A stretch of 64,000 nucleotides of DNA from Onchocerca volvulus. Lineage: Eukaryota > Nematoda > Chromadorea > Rhabditida > Onchocercidae. The notes under the pieces were generated by a model, which had not been told where the DNA came from, did no database searches, and saw only the letters and a list, made by a program, of their open reading frames with translations. Made by a program: the position numbers and the translations under genes. The stretch covers positions 5,642,001-5,706,000 of the forward strand of contig HG738137.1 in assembly GCA_000499405.2 (NCBI GenBank), written 5' to 3'. Shown here one piece after another: positions 49,738 to 62,305 of this stretch. The stretch's first letter is position 1. Each line of letters opens with the position of its first letter.

Positions 49738-52700
49738 TTATCCAAGAATTTTTCTTAAGCTGAATTCAGTTACAATGGACGCGATCGATGCGACTGGTTG
49801 TTGCGGATCTCTGATTTTTGGAATTGCATTCAAAATAAATTTCTCTATCACGCCATTCTTACCAACCTCAAGACCACGGAACAAACGATCCTCACTTCCT
49901 GGTATCCATGTCGGTGGTGATGGTTTCGGTAGCGGTTTAGCAGAATCTGTAACTGGAAAATTCTGAAAAATGACATTCTACTAAAAATCTTGTCTTCATT
50001 CTTGTTTGAATTTCTGCAGAGTATAAGGCGAAGAATCACGAAAATAATCGCAAACATAATTGATTTATTAATTTAAATTAGATCTGACGAATATACCTTG
50101 GATATAATTTAAGCTGAAAGATCCATTTCGACCCAGTTCTGTTGCATCGAAAATAATTAAAGCTTCTGCTTGCTCCGATAATACATTCACTTTTTTACTT
50201 TTACAACTATAAAGTATGATTTATCAAGAAAAAAAGAAAACCTTCTTGATAGAACAAGTGATATTTTGGAGTACTTTTTTATTTTTAAGCTCTAAACAAA
50301 TTACAACAAAATTTCTAGAAACACATTCGATCGAAAAATTTACTACTGATCAGAAAGATAAATTTTAAATTTCAGAACATCATGATTAAATTTCCAAAGA
50401 AATGAAGTTGCTGTACTTTTATAACGAAGCGATATGTTTATAAGCGTTTTAGCTTATAATTCAAAAATTAAATTTATGCACAAAATTTGAGAAAAAAAAG
50501 TAACCATATCCTAAATCCGGTTTGTTCAAACGCTGAATTATGTTTTATTTCCACAAACGCTCGACATGTAATGTCGCATCGAAAATTTACCGATTCAATT
50601 TCAATTCGTATTCTCGCGTTATTTGCCTAAGAATTCCGAAATTTCAGTATAAATTTGATTTTTTTGCAATGTGATGCCAAATTAAAATTGGATTGGTCAA
50701 TTTTAAAAATTAAATGGAAATCAATAAATTCTCTTCGAATAGATTATCAAATAAAAAAATGAATTTACCCTAATTCTCCAGTAACATTTTCGAGAGCCTC
50801 TGTGAGCGAGTTGTTGCCAGACACCTGTTGCAATGAGTTCTGCACCACAGATACCTAAATTAAATACAAGAGTGCTTTCTTCTCTTGTCTCTCCTCATTT
50901 TCAAAATAACGTGAATTTCTCACAGCTTTGAAATCCAATTCTACAAAACTATTCAAATTAAGGAGAATTTGATTATTAGTTGACAAAATAACTTATATAC
51001 TTGGCTGGACATCAGTACATATTCGACCACCTAATCCAATTGGACATTTACAAAATTGGCAGTTGTTCGGGTCAGGATATCCACCATTTTGGCATGCTAG
51101 TGACGAAGCTGCACATTTTTCTGTAGAACTAAGAATACTTCTTAAAAATAGTGTAGTTGTAGAAAATTTTGTTCTTACTTTAAATTGCAAATGAATCAAA
51201 ATTTAATGAAAAAAAGACATGGACATTTTAATTGGTGTATAATGAATCAGCAATATTTGCTATTTTTATTCTCTTAAATTCCAATTAAACAAAAGCGCAT
51301 ATTGTCAAATCTCCTAATTCTGTCCTGTTTTAAAGAATTTATAATTAATATAAGACAGATAAAATAAACTTACGATTGCAATAAAGTCTGTTCATTTGTT
51401 TTACATCTATAAATGATGGACCGTGTCTTTGACCAATTGTATGACTATACCTTTTATCCACCGTCTCAATGGTTGTATGATTCGAATCAACAGAGAAAGC
51501 CTAAATTGTATTTCTGACAACAATCTCTCGATGAGGTAAACAAGTTTATGTAGTATGATTTTGACAGACTCGGAAACCATTCATTGGAAAAAAAGTTCAC
51601 AAATACAGAAATTGTGGGGAATGGATCTGCTGACTGCAAACTATTCGTAAACTTACATTTGGTCCATAATGCATCACAGAACCGAGATCGAATGGTACTC
51701 CCATATTTTCGATTTCTAAATAGGACCGTTTTGCGAAATTACCCTCTGTACCACTAGCAATATATTTACTCTGCAGCTTAATATATTGATCTCGATCTGG
51801 TCGAGACTGCTCATGCCAAAAACCTAACGAATGACCGATTTCATGAGCAACAATACCACGCTGCAATTAATTGGTATACGGTACCACTTTTTTGATTTCA
51901 CACAACTGATCCTCTAATCCTTCTTTCTTCTGCTCCATTTTATGAAAATGCCGAATATTTATACAACAATGTGAACACTCTTTTTTTATGTTAGTGAGAT
52001 CCAAGCGCACATTAGGATAATTCAGATTCTTGTTGGTCTAACTAGAGACGGATTTTCAATTTTTAAAACGAATTAGAAAAAAAATAATAATAATAATAAT
52101 ATTTACGTTTTCGCAGCCATAACCAATTGATATTTCTTGACGGCCGCCAGTCTTGCCAACATTAGAATAGCACCTTAACACAACAAATATCTGCTGAAGA
52201 ATTCAAAAACTGAATTTTCATTTTTCTTGGAAAATTGAGCAAAAATATTTCTTAAAATTTAAAAATTACTTGATGAAACTCTCTTAGTTTAAGGGATTTT
52301 TCCTTGCAATAAAAATGTATTAATGTTTATATCAATCAGATCAGTGCGAAATTTAGGAGATATATTCAAGACACTGATTGAAAACCTTAAGAATTTAAAA
52401 TGCCAGATAAAAAATTTTGGGCATTTAAGAATATGCCTAAAATTTAAGGATACAAACCCGCTTCCACGAAAGAAAACTATCCGGTCATATCCAGGACCAT
52501 CTTCCTGCCATCGAATGCATGTCTCGCGTTGCCAAAAGTTCAGTGCTGATCGTATTGTATCACGCCACTTTTCTGCAAAATTTTAAATTTGAAGAATTCC
52601 CAATTCAGTAAAAAAAAAAAAACTGCACAGGCAAGCAACATTATATATTGAAGGTTGATCTCAGTCATTTCAAAGAGATATCACATCCCTTGTTAGTAAA

Positions 52701-55700
52701 AAAAAAGAAAAAAAAAGCCATCAGAAGAGGCATATTCATGAAAAAAAAACCATCAGAAGAAGCAAATTCATATGGTATATTGCTGTTTTTTGGCCATCGA
52801 TAGATGCCGCCTGTGATCACTTTTCGCTTATTTCTTCGGTGAAAATTCTTCGTCCTCCGTTCTTTCCTAGCGATTATAATTCTGAATTGGAATAAATTCA
52901 ATTTGAAATTACAAAAATGTGAAAACAAACTTTGTTGTTCTTTTCATACCAAAAATCATATTTCAAAATATCATTGTATTTTGAAGAAGCTCCACCATCT
53001 TTATTCTTATTCCAGTAAAAGGAAACATTTTAATTGAGGAAACACTATCAACTCCATTCTTCATGCTATCTTTAGAGACAAAAAATAAACTGTAGCATAT
53101 TTTAACCGGTTTCCTTAGAAATCTATGAAAAAACGACGGCTAAATTCGAAAACATTCTTAAGCAAAAATACTATCCCATTTCTAATCTCTCCATAAACTT
53201 TAGGGTGCTAAAGCTACTCACTCACAATTCTTTCACTTACTCATTAATCACTGGGAAAAAATTGTAAGATTTATTCAGCCGAAAATTTTCAGTTTTTTAA
53301 AAAGTATCCAATTTTCTTTTCATAACGTTCAGAGTGAATTACACGCTTTCTTGATTCCATACCTTCCATTTTAATTGCGACTTTATCCACAAAGATTACG
53401 ATTCTAAGTGAAAGATTCTATCTTCGAATCGGAAGAGACCAAAATAATTTTAACATAAATATGTTCAAATAATCAAAATATTGTATTGCAAAAAAAAGAA
53501 TTTCCCACATGACTCATCATCCAAGGTCACGTAAAAAATGAAAGTTATCATATTAAATGTAATCCTTACTTTTGCGATTATCAAGCTTTATCTTCAATGG
53601 TAAATACCGGGGACTAATTCACGCTTCTGATCTTCTAACCTAGTTTATGTACAATGATGTGAATATGGTAAAGCAATGCCTACTATAAAAAGAGTTGGTA
53701 TCGATTGGATAGGACAAGACGATTTTCATCGAGAACTGAATTTGGTAACTCGACGAGCAGTATCCTTCAATTCAATTCTATATCTGTCCTTCATCAAACG
53801 ATCTCAGAACAAATATTCCTGCTATTAACAACCAAGAAGAATACTCTATATTCCGACTTTCCAGTAATATTCATTGATTTTATTCGACATCGATAAATTC
53901 TCCATCAAAGAATGGAGCTTTTCCAATAACTATTATCTGTGATAGCTAATTAAGAAAAAAAAAGAAGGGAGCTTTTCAGGACAGTTGGTACGGTAGGAAT
54001 TGAATTTCTGCATTGCAAGTTTACGGAGATCTCATGGAGAATTTTTATGCTTTTTCATCCTTACCATTGCCAGATACATCTTTAGACAACAATTTTGTCA
54101 CTGGACTTCCAAATCACTTCGTTTAATAACATAAAAATTTGAAATTTTGCAAACTCATCAATAAAATTTTGTCGTCAATCTAAACCTTCAAACCTATGCG
54201 AAGTTAGTTTCTCCAACTTCATCCATTATTTCATCATCTTATAATTGTACGCATAGTAAATAGGAACATGGGCATAGTATAATCGAAAAGAAATATTGAT
54301 TGCATATAATCTTTTTCAAAATTCAAGCTATTATGTGGATAAAAATTGCTAGTTTCTTCGTCATTGAATTAAAGAAATAAGGGAAAAATGAAACAAAGAA
54401 GAAGCCAAAAAAAGGAAATTTACTCACTGCTGCTAAACTTGATATAAATTAATCACGAGCGGGAAACTGGAATGATGACGGCAAAAGTTGAGATGGGTGA
54501 ATGGATTTTACATTTGGAAAGTAGGAGATTACGATCTAAAGTTTAAGAGCTTTAGATGTTGTGCTATTGAAAATGCTAACAAAATCTTATGATCAGTTTT
54601 AAAAAAAAATTAAATTATACCGTTTTAATTGATCTACGGTCAAAACAATATCACTTTCGAATAAGTTTTTTGCGATTGGTCTATTACGACCGGTTTCCGT
54701 GCCATCATTTAATGGCTTCAACCATCGCTGAAAACTCTTTTAGAAATACTTTGCATCCGATGCTACAATATCATATCATTTGATAACTTTTCGAATGAAA
54801 CAAATTTATTTTTTGCAGCCAATAATCTGTCAATAAAGAATGAGACCTGACTATTAGTAAATACAAACCGTATGATCATTATCATTTTGACCCGAAGACA
54901 CAGAGTTGAAGAAAATGTTGAGCAGTTTCTGCACTGACTCATAATTTTGATTTTCCATGCGGTGAACATCCGAATATTGACTTATCTCGTCTAACAACTA
55001 GAATTTTTAGAATCAGCAAAATAAAATTAAGGTAAATGCAGCAATAAAAAAGTGTCAACTAAATGGACTTACTTTAGCAACTTCTTGTCCGAAGTTTACT
55101 GTCTCTCTTATTGCATCACTAAATACAGGTTGTTTTGCTTGAAATCTGGCCGCAAATCTGAAAAATTCTACTTTAGCTACTTAATTGCTCATTCAAAGAT
55201 TATATTCTTTCATAACGGAGTTATCTTCAATTTCATTATTACTTTAACTTATTACACATTGAGCGCTTGTCGTTAATTTTATTGCAAAGCCCATGTATCA
55301 TCAAAAAAAAAATTCAACTTATAGGATTTTTTTTGATGAAATTCTATTCTAAAAAGCCAGGCTTTAGAAAAAAACAAAGTACAATTGCTGAGGATGAACT
55401 TGCTGTTGTTGCCGCTGAGAATTTTGATAAAATTGAAGTGTATTTTGATTTGACATATGATGCTGCTGTTGGCCGAAAAATGGCTGATTTTGTTGAATTT
55501 TTTGTGTTTGTGGTCGGTAAGCTGAAACACAAAAGAATAAGAGACATGTCGATATTTTTTTAAAAATTATATTGTTGTGGAAAACAGCGAAGATAGTTGA
55601 TCTGGGATATTTAGAACTAAAGATTATAATTAATAAATTAAAGTCCAGCGATCAGGACTTGAACATCCAAATCTCATTTCGGGATATTTGAAATCATCAA

Positions 55701-58700
55701 TTATATCTAGAATCTTAGTGCAATATATGCATTATTTCTTTTCCAAATTGCTCAAAATAATTTTATCGAAATTTTTTTCATACTAACAAACCATTGTTTC
55801 GTGATGATCGGTTTCGTGATGCTCCTTTATTCTTCTGAAAAGTTTTAGCAATTAGGTTATAATCTTCATAACTGTTTATCGAGAGTGGTTTCATTACTAT
55901 CATTGTTATCGCTTTTGACCAAACATTTTCTATTCGAGGAATTAAGACAGATGAGTGTAATGTTGGTGATTTAGGAACTAGTGCTTAGGATGACTGGAAA
56001 TTAGGGAAAAAAGAATTAGGAATGAGTCAGATTTTTATTAAAACTGATCTATGCTGCATAAGAAACTTTGTCTAAGAGACTTTTGCAGCAATCTGAAACC
56101 AATAATTTTAGAGAACCATAATATTTAAAAGAAAATCATTGTAAGTCCATTTATGAGCAGTTGACTCAATAAGAATTCAGCAATCTTTGGATAATTTTTG
56201 TTCTGAATGCAGCCTTTTCATCAGAACTTATCGAAATTAAAAGGTTCATAAAAAAAACAGTACATGCCTAAACTTCGAAAATCTATGCCGTTAACGTGCC
56301 CAAACTTTGAAAACTTATGCCGTAAAAATTTAGCTTCTCTTAAATGCTTTGTTAAAATTAGAACCGATAGTTTTATTCAATCTCAGGAAAAAGGAAGAAA
56401 ACTAGTTTATACAGATAAAAAGAGAAATCGGTCTTTAAAAAAAAATAATTATGCTATCGCTGAACTAGCGAGGATAAAAGAAGAGAACCATTGCTTCCTT
56501 TGTTTTAAATTTGACACTGCGTATTTGCTGTAGTTAATTGTGAAATAATTTTTGTCTATTAAACCAATGAGCTTAAAAAAAAAAAGCTTTCTTACATCAT
56601 GCACTAACCACAACTGCATTCTCACGCATTAACAAAGGCTGTATTCCTGAGACAACAAAGGAGCTTTCTTGTGGCCCGAAAATGATGTCAAGATTCATCC
56701 ATGAAGAAGAAGAGGGTCCTGCGCAAAAAAATCATTTCAAAGGATAGGCAACCTTGAGCTCAGTCGGATGGTCCAGCTCGTGCTATTGAATTTTTCTTTT
56801 ATTACGTAAACGTATATCCTTCGTATTATGTTCTCTTCATGAAAGTTATACCTTTGATATTATCGAAATTGTACTGGTGATATAATTGCTATGTTCATTG
56901 ATTAATAAATTTATCATAATAAAGATTTAGTTACTCAAGTTTAAGATACCGCAAAGTTTCAATAACAATACGATAAGAAACAAGAACCCTTAATCATTGT
57001 CACGGTTAAGAAAATTGGCGACAAGTATATTTATATTTGTAAAAACAAATATTTTTGCGCAATTAAAACTATTAATAGAAGAATGGACTGATTTTTCTTC
57101 TCTTGCTGCGGGTGAAATTTAGAAATAACACTTCAAATCTGCTCAAAACCGAAAACAACTCACATTAGAAAAGAAAGAAAGATGGATGAGACAGATGTCT
57201 TTCGTTGACCTTGTTATCTTTGAGACACTGACCTCGTTATCTTTGAGGACACTGAGAGGACACAATATTTTTTAGCAGAACAGAGTGAAGTATCTCGTGC
57301 CAGAAGAATTTCATGAAACGACCAAAAAGAAAAGAACAGATATGGCTTGGGAAGTAATCCGAAAGATCGGATAACAAAGTTGTCTCATTATAGAAAGTTT
57401 TTCATTTCTTATTGCACTATGCGACGTATACAGTGAGATCTTCCTGATTTTTTTCAAATCTTATATGCAGTAAAAAAAAATAGCTTCAAGGTTTTTGAGG
57501 CAAAAATTTCGCCGATTCGAGAATCTCTTAAATATTTAAGTCATTCATAGGTAATAAGTAATCCTAATGATCATTATCTCTAGAATTGTTCTGTGCTTCA
57601 AAATGCTTCCTTCCGATCTTATGATGATTTTGCAATGTTTTAAGTCTTCAAAAATGAATCTGCCTTTGTAAAGGTTGTTTTTATGGTATTTGACACAATT
57701 GTATCTGATAGACTGAAGAAAATAATTTTTCAATGGCTCAATCGGCAACGCATTCATATTTTCATATAGTTAAATTAATTACTGAATTGCAAAACTAAGC
57801 TTCTGAAAGTTTCATAAAGAATTGATAATAGAGATACAGAATCTTCTGATTCTAAAAAATATAATAATAAATGAAAAACATATCCTGATCTAAATTTTAA
57901 GGGATCAAAATCTAACTTGCCATATAATTAATTTTTCACTATCATCTATTTTACCGCATTATTTTCCATATGCATAAATTATCAAATCCGAGTTAAAGTC
58001 AATAGATGACATGTTATCTAATTTTATTATAATCTAATCTTTCTTAGGAACTGATACCATCAACCGTATAATGCAAGGACGCAATTTTCATCATTCTCGT
58101 GATAATTGACATATTCTCAAAATCGACCTGATTTCACCATCACTGTTTTTGTAAATTTATAAAATTGCATTCACCAAACAAGAAAGAAACGACTGGAAAG
58201 TGATCAAATGCTGAATGTGCAAGCGCTTGTAAGCAAAGCGAAGATTAATGCTTCTAAGTAAAAACATACAAGATACGAAATGACAATATACTTTCAATAT
58301 AATGTACAATATACGAGTGGAAATAAGTAAATATAAAATTGCATTCACCGATTTGAGTTTCTAAATCACTGAATCAGAATGATAATTATGCAAACAAACA
58401 AATTCTAGATTACGATTGCACTTTTTTATGGATTACAAGTACAAGCAAATATTTCGAATTGATATATTCCTTTTATCTAACTCCTTCCCAAGAATTATTC
58501 TGAAATATTATGAGATGTGAATGACGAAAAAAATAAAAGTCCTTACAAGAATCAAAGAATGGATAATCGCAAAATGATGAACTAATAGCACATCAAAAAT
58601 TAAACCTAAATTTAAACCTTACATTTTTCCCTTACAAAACCTCTTCTAAAATTGAAAGTTTTTACAATTGTTAATCATCGTCGAAAGTGAGCATTTCCAT

Positions 58701-60267
58701 TGCCAACAAAAACTTTGAAAAATCAGACTCGTAAAGAAGTCTGACTTTTTTTTTTTTTACTTTTAAATGGCACCCAAAATCATAACAAACAATTATTGTT
58801 TAAGTGAATCTATGTCATGTAAAGCAATTCAATTCTACTCAAAAAAGAAAACAAACTCGCGATTTTGGTCGAACATCCATGACACGGGTTTGAAGTAGTT
58901 GTTGGCCGATATTGGTGCCAAGTTTGATAAATTCCTATAATAATGGCAAAAAGAAAAATGGCAACTAGTTCTTTTTTTTTTTGCGATGAGCTAATTGCCA
59001 TTTTTCTTTTTGCTTTTCATTTGAGTTATAAATAAAGCGAATAATCTATAAATGAAACGTAATTTTTATAGATTGAATTTTGAAAGAATTTTTGAGAAAA
59101 AAAAATTGTGCAAAATTCATGTCAGAGTTTTATAAAAAAAATAACGGAATGAAGCAATTGATACTCTGCCTCAAGAAATCGAGGCTAGAATTTAAATAGA
59201 TTACGAAAAATACCTGAACCAATCCTCCGCCATTATTGGTTCCTACTTCTCTATGGGGAATAGCGCTTCCCAAAAATGGTGAAACCAGTGATAACAAGTC
59301 TTGGCACTACAAAAATGATTCAATGATCAATAATTAATAACTGTGTACTTGGTGAATGTTCATACATTCTAGTATCAATAGGTAAAAGGGTAAAATAGTC
59401 AATGGTGAAGCATCAATAGGTAAATCGAGAAAACAAAATTCCCGGGATTGTATGTTCCTATATCCTCGGAAACAAAAATTTGGACATTAAATTAACTAAA
59501 TTTTATGTAAGCAAATAAACAAAAATTGATTTCTGAATGAAAAGTAATGACTTTTTCAAGATAATGTTGAATGAATGAATGAATGTTTTATTCATTAATT
59601 AATTAATTAATTAATTGTAGTACTAAACACTTTGCTTATGAATAGCATCATTGAATTTTCCTCTAAAAAAGAGACCACTTTAGATTTCTGATTACTGTGT
59701 GCTCTGAAAAACAAAATTTATTTCGTAAAGAATGCACAATTACCGCAGATATGTATTCCTGAGCGAAAGGTATGGCGGAAAGAGTAGAATTTAATTTTAT
59801 ATAAAAGATCCTTAATGAAGGAAAAACCGGTTATTGCTGCCGAAAAATAGAAAAATTTTGAAAAAGTTACTGAGTTTGAAAAATCTGTGAAAACTACAAC
59901 GAAAATTCTTGTCGATAAATAAAGCGCTATTGGAAAGAATATACATTCTTCTTGCAAGCTTTTTGAAATAAAATATTCCGGCAAGAAAAATCTGAGATAA
60001 GAAATTTCAAAATTAGAATGATTATTTGTATACATATCTCACTTATTAAATCATTATAACATAAATCGTAATGAAATTAAAACAGACCAGAACTATCTGA
60101 ATTTAATTATGTATGCTAGATTGACTTCAGAGATGTTAGCTTTCATTTGAAGCAAAAAATATTTCACTTATTTTCTTGTTAAGCTAAAAAACTATTCAAA
60201 ACTTTACTTTTACAATCTGGCAAAATAGTGACACAGCAAGAATAATGTAAGTTTCTTTCGTCAACAT
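49738..60267 (-). CDS. Secreted astacin metalloprotease (NAS family) with EGF and CUB domains
   Basis: Eighteen exons: 60214-60267, 59214-59306, 58857-58934, 56852-56873, 56605-56718, 55383-55521, 55073-55157, 54869-54997, 54621-54727, 52751-52881, 52458-52572, 52107-52173, 51657-51860, 51374-51500, 51001-51120, 50769-50854, 50505-50626, 50097-50206, plus terminal exon 49738-49952; 705 residues. Signal peptide [17 protein letters not shown]. Propeptide of about 275 residues with a Gln-rich exon and [10 protein letters not shown]. Furin-like RRNKRK (289-294) before the mature start. Catalytic domain with GSGCYSNVG, zinc motif [12 protein letters not shown] (His384, 388, 394) and Met-turn SVMHYG. 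Then one EGF module ([18 protein letters not shown]) and a CUB-like region (CGAEL to CC, 530-600). The tail has no thrombospondin repeat, unlike DPY-31/NAS-35. Nematode astacins of this build process cuticle or eggshell proteins; the substrate here is unknown. Exons 4 and 5 were fixed by phase. Confidence 0.93.
52718..52775. repeat. Direct repeat spanning an astacin splice donor
   Basis: CCATCAGAAGA.GCA.ATTCAT occurs at 52718 and again at 52750, offset 32 bp, separated by an A run. The right copy holds the last codons and the donor of the exon ending at 52751; the left copy is a duplicate inside the intron. Confidence 0.8.
56852..56873 (-). other. 22-base microexon of the astacin gene
   Basis: CACCAG precedes and GTATAA follows. 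It encodes YNFDNIK plus one base. Without it the exons ending at 58857 (phase 0) and starting at 56718 (phase 1) cannot be joined; with it the frame is exact. Confidence 0.65.
57205..57255. repeat. Tandem duplication of about 24 bp in an astacin intron
   Basis: TTGACCTTGTTATCTTTGAGACAC is followed directly by TGACCTCGTTATCTTTGAGGACAC. It lies in the intron between the exons at 58857 and 56873. Confidence 0.75.
58946..59013. repeat. Perfect 19-bp inverted repeat (hairpin) next to a splice acceptor
   Basis: GCAAAAAGAAAAATGGCAA at 58946-58964 is the exact reverse complement of 58995-59013, with a 30-base loop. In the minus-strand pre-mRNA one arm ends 11 bases before the acceptor of the exon starting at 58934. 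Confidence 0.85.
59568..59618. repeat. Simple repeats (TGAA)n and (ATTA)n
   Basis: About four TGAA units followed after a short spacer by about six ATTA units, in the second intron region of the astacin gene. Confidence 0.8.
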
Positions 60268-62305
60268 AGCCACAAGTGTTTTCTGAAACCCGATTCAAAC
60301 TGATTCAGTGAAACTCTGAAAGTGTACATGGAAAATGAAAGAACCAATCGAAGATAATCCAGAAAGCTAGTACTTTTTGCAATCTTTTTGAAAAAGGTCC
60401 AGAACAGTTTGAAGTCTATCATAAATAATAAATATCCACCACATAATTCCTACTGTGTCCATTTAAATTTTCATACAAACTAAACATTGGGGCTTTACAA
60501 ACTAAAAAAATTCTTTCTTTAGAAAAAGAATATCCATTTACTACCATTTAAGCAAACCCCTCTTAGATCAAAGTGATAGGTTTTAAATTCTTCTAAGACA
60601 GACTATAAATGAAATAGTGGATTGGTATTCTATCAAATGGTAGAAGAGCTTTAAATATTCGAAATTAAAAAAAAAAAGGTTTTACGAAATCAAGAAAAAG
60701 AATTTGCAGATTTGTCAGGTGGCAGTATATTTGCAAAAAAATTAAAAATACATATAATCGAAAATATGTCGTAAAATAGAGCTCCAACCTATCTCTGGTC
60801 TCAAATGAGAAAATTTTTTTCTTGAATTCGAGTCTATGAAAAAAAATTTTTTAAATTTATCAAGTAAGCAGAATAATATACGTTGCGAATGCTAGCTTTC
60901 GCATAAAAATAAAATGTTTGAAAAAATTTAGGTAATTACATTGCAAAAAGAAATAAAAGTACTTTATTCAACGAGCATTATTTCAGACAGAATAGAGCGA
61001 AGAAATGCAGATTATAAGAATCCAGTTTGAGAATATCCAATTTCTGCCTTTGCTGTGATACATGCTTTGTTGTCATACAAATTGCTATCAGCAATTAAAG
61101 TAGTGGTACTATAATGATTGTTGATGGCTTTGGCATTTTTACCAAATCATTCAATAAATTTACGATCGATAACGACAATGAGTGAGAAGATCCTCATTAA
61201 GCATTAATAGCCGCAATATGTGTCAGAATCATTTGAACAATTCACTTAAGACAGCATATCATTTTATTTTTATTATATCCAGTGTATTTCTATATCAAAT
61301 TTCCAGGACAGGTTCATGTGACAATGCAGGATGCATGCGATTGCTCAAATGGCTACTCGATAATAAAGAAATTTAGAATTAATGTATCGTAATGTATTCT
61401 ACGGATTACTCACCAAGTTATCTAAAGATTTTATTGATTGATGGAAATGATTCATCATTTATGTTACAAACAGTTATTAGAGAATATCGAAGTAAATTGT
61501 TCACTGGGTTATTCTTTCCTTTGCCGTTCGATAGTACTCTTGACAGTATAATCACAGAGTTTTGGATCTAGCTGTATTTTTGAGAAAGAATATCTGTAAA
61601 GTGAAAGGATGAGAGGAATTTTTGTGCTCTACAAGAAGGTTTATATGAAGATGAAAGCAACAAGAAAAGAGAGAAAATGTAAGTAGGAGAAAATGAAAAG
61701 TTAGTGGAATATGAGAGTAGAATGCAGAGAATTGACTTTTTAGCATTCGAATCATTCTAAAATAGTGAAGCTTGAAACTTCTTTCTGTATTATCTCATTT
61801 AACGATTCGTAGACTGATTCAACAGTATTTAAAGAGAATCATCTAGCATTTGATACATTGTCCTCCCTTCCATAGTAGCAATTATTTATGATGTTATCTT
61901 TTGTTTCCTGAATATTATTTCGCAGATGAAAACAGCTAAATTTATATTTATGCAAAAAAAAACTTATAGTTTCACCAATATGCAAAACTAATGGATGAAA
62001 ATTATTGCAAAAAAGAGCGCATCTCGTTCATTTTCGTTATGACTACGATTAGTGTTGGCGGTCTGAGTGAGACATTACCTGCCAGGCTAAATAAAGCATG
62101 TTTTTGTAAATGATTATACATTCAACAAATAATCAACATTGAAAGAAATTCTTTACTTTACCCTGTTTACCAGGTGTTTGTTTATCCTGGATACCAAAGT
62201 TCAATTTCTTTCTGTTTTAGTAGAAGTTTCAAAGTAAATATTTTCAAGAAGCTTCTCGATTTCTCAATTACATTTTCAAATTAAAAGAAAACATCTGATC
62301 TGCAG
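60268..62305. other. Divergent gap between astacin and START-domain genes
   Basis: The two genes point away from each other, so this 2-kb stretch should hold both promoters and the missing 5' exon or exons of the START gene. A plus-strand ORF at 61182-61376 has a hydrophobic stretch (YHFIFIISSVFLYQ) but cannot be tied to either gene. Confidence 0.4.

Noticed and set aside
53673..53830. Plus-strand ORF starting [17 protein letters not shown]
   Set aside because: About 50 codons inside an astacin intron, with no splice context or family; probably chance.
59718..60035. 105-codon Phe-rich minus-strand ORF
   Set aside because: It lies in the first astacin intron; AT-rich sequence readily gives Phe/Ile/Tyr-rich open frames, and the exons splice without it.
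61182..61376. Plus-strand ORF with a hydrophobic segment, as first exon of the START gene
   Set aside because: It ends in a stop, and no donor in it gives the phase needed at 62306.
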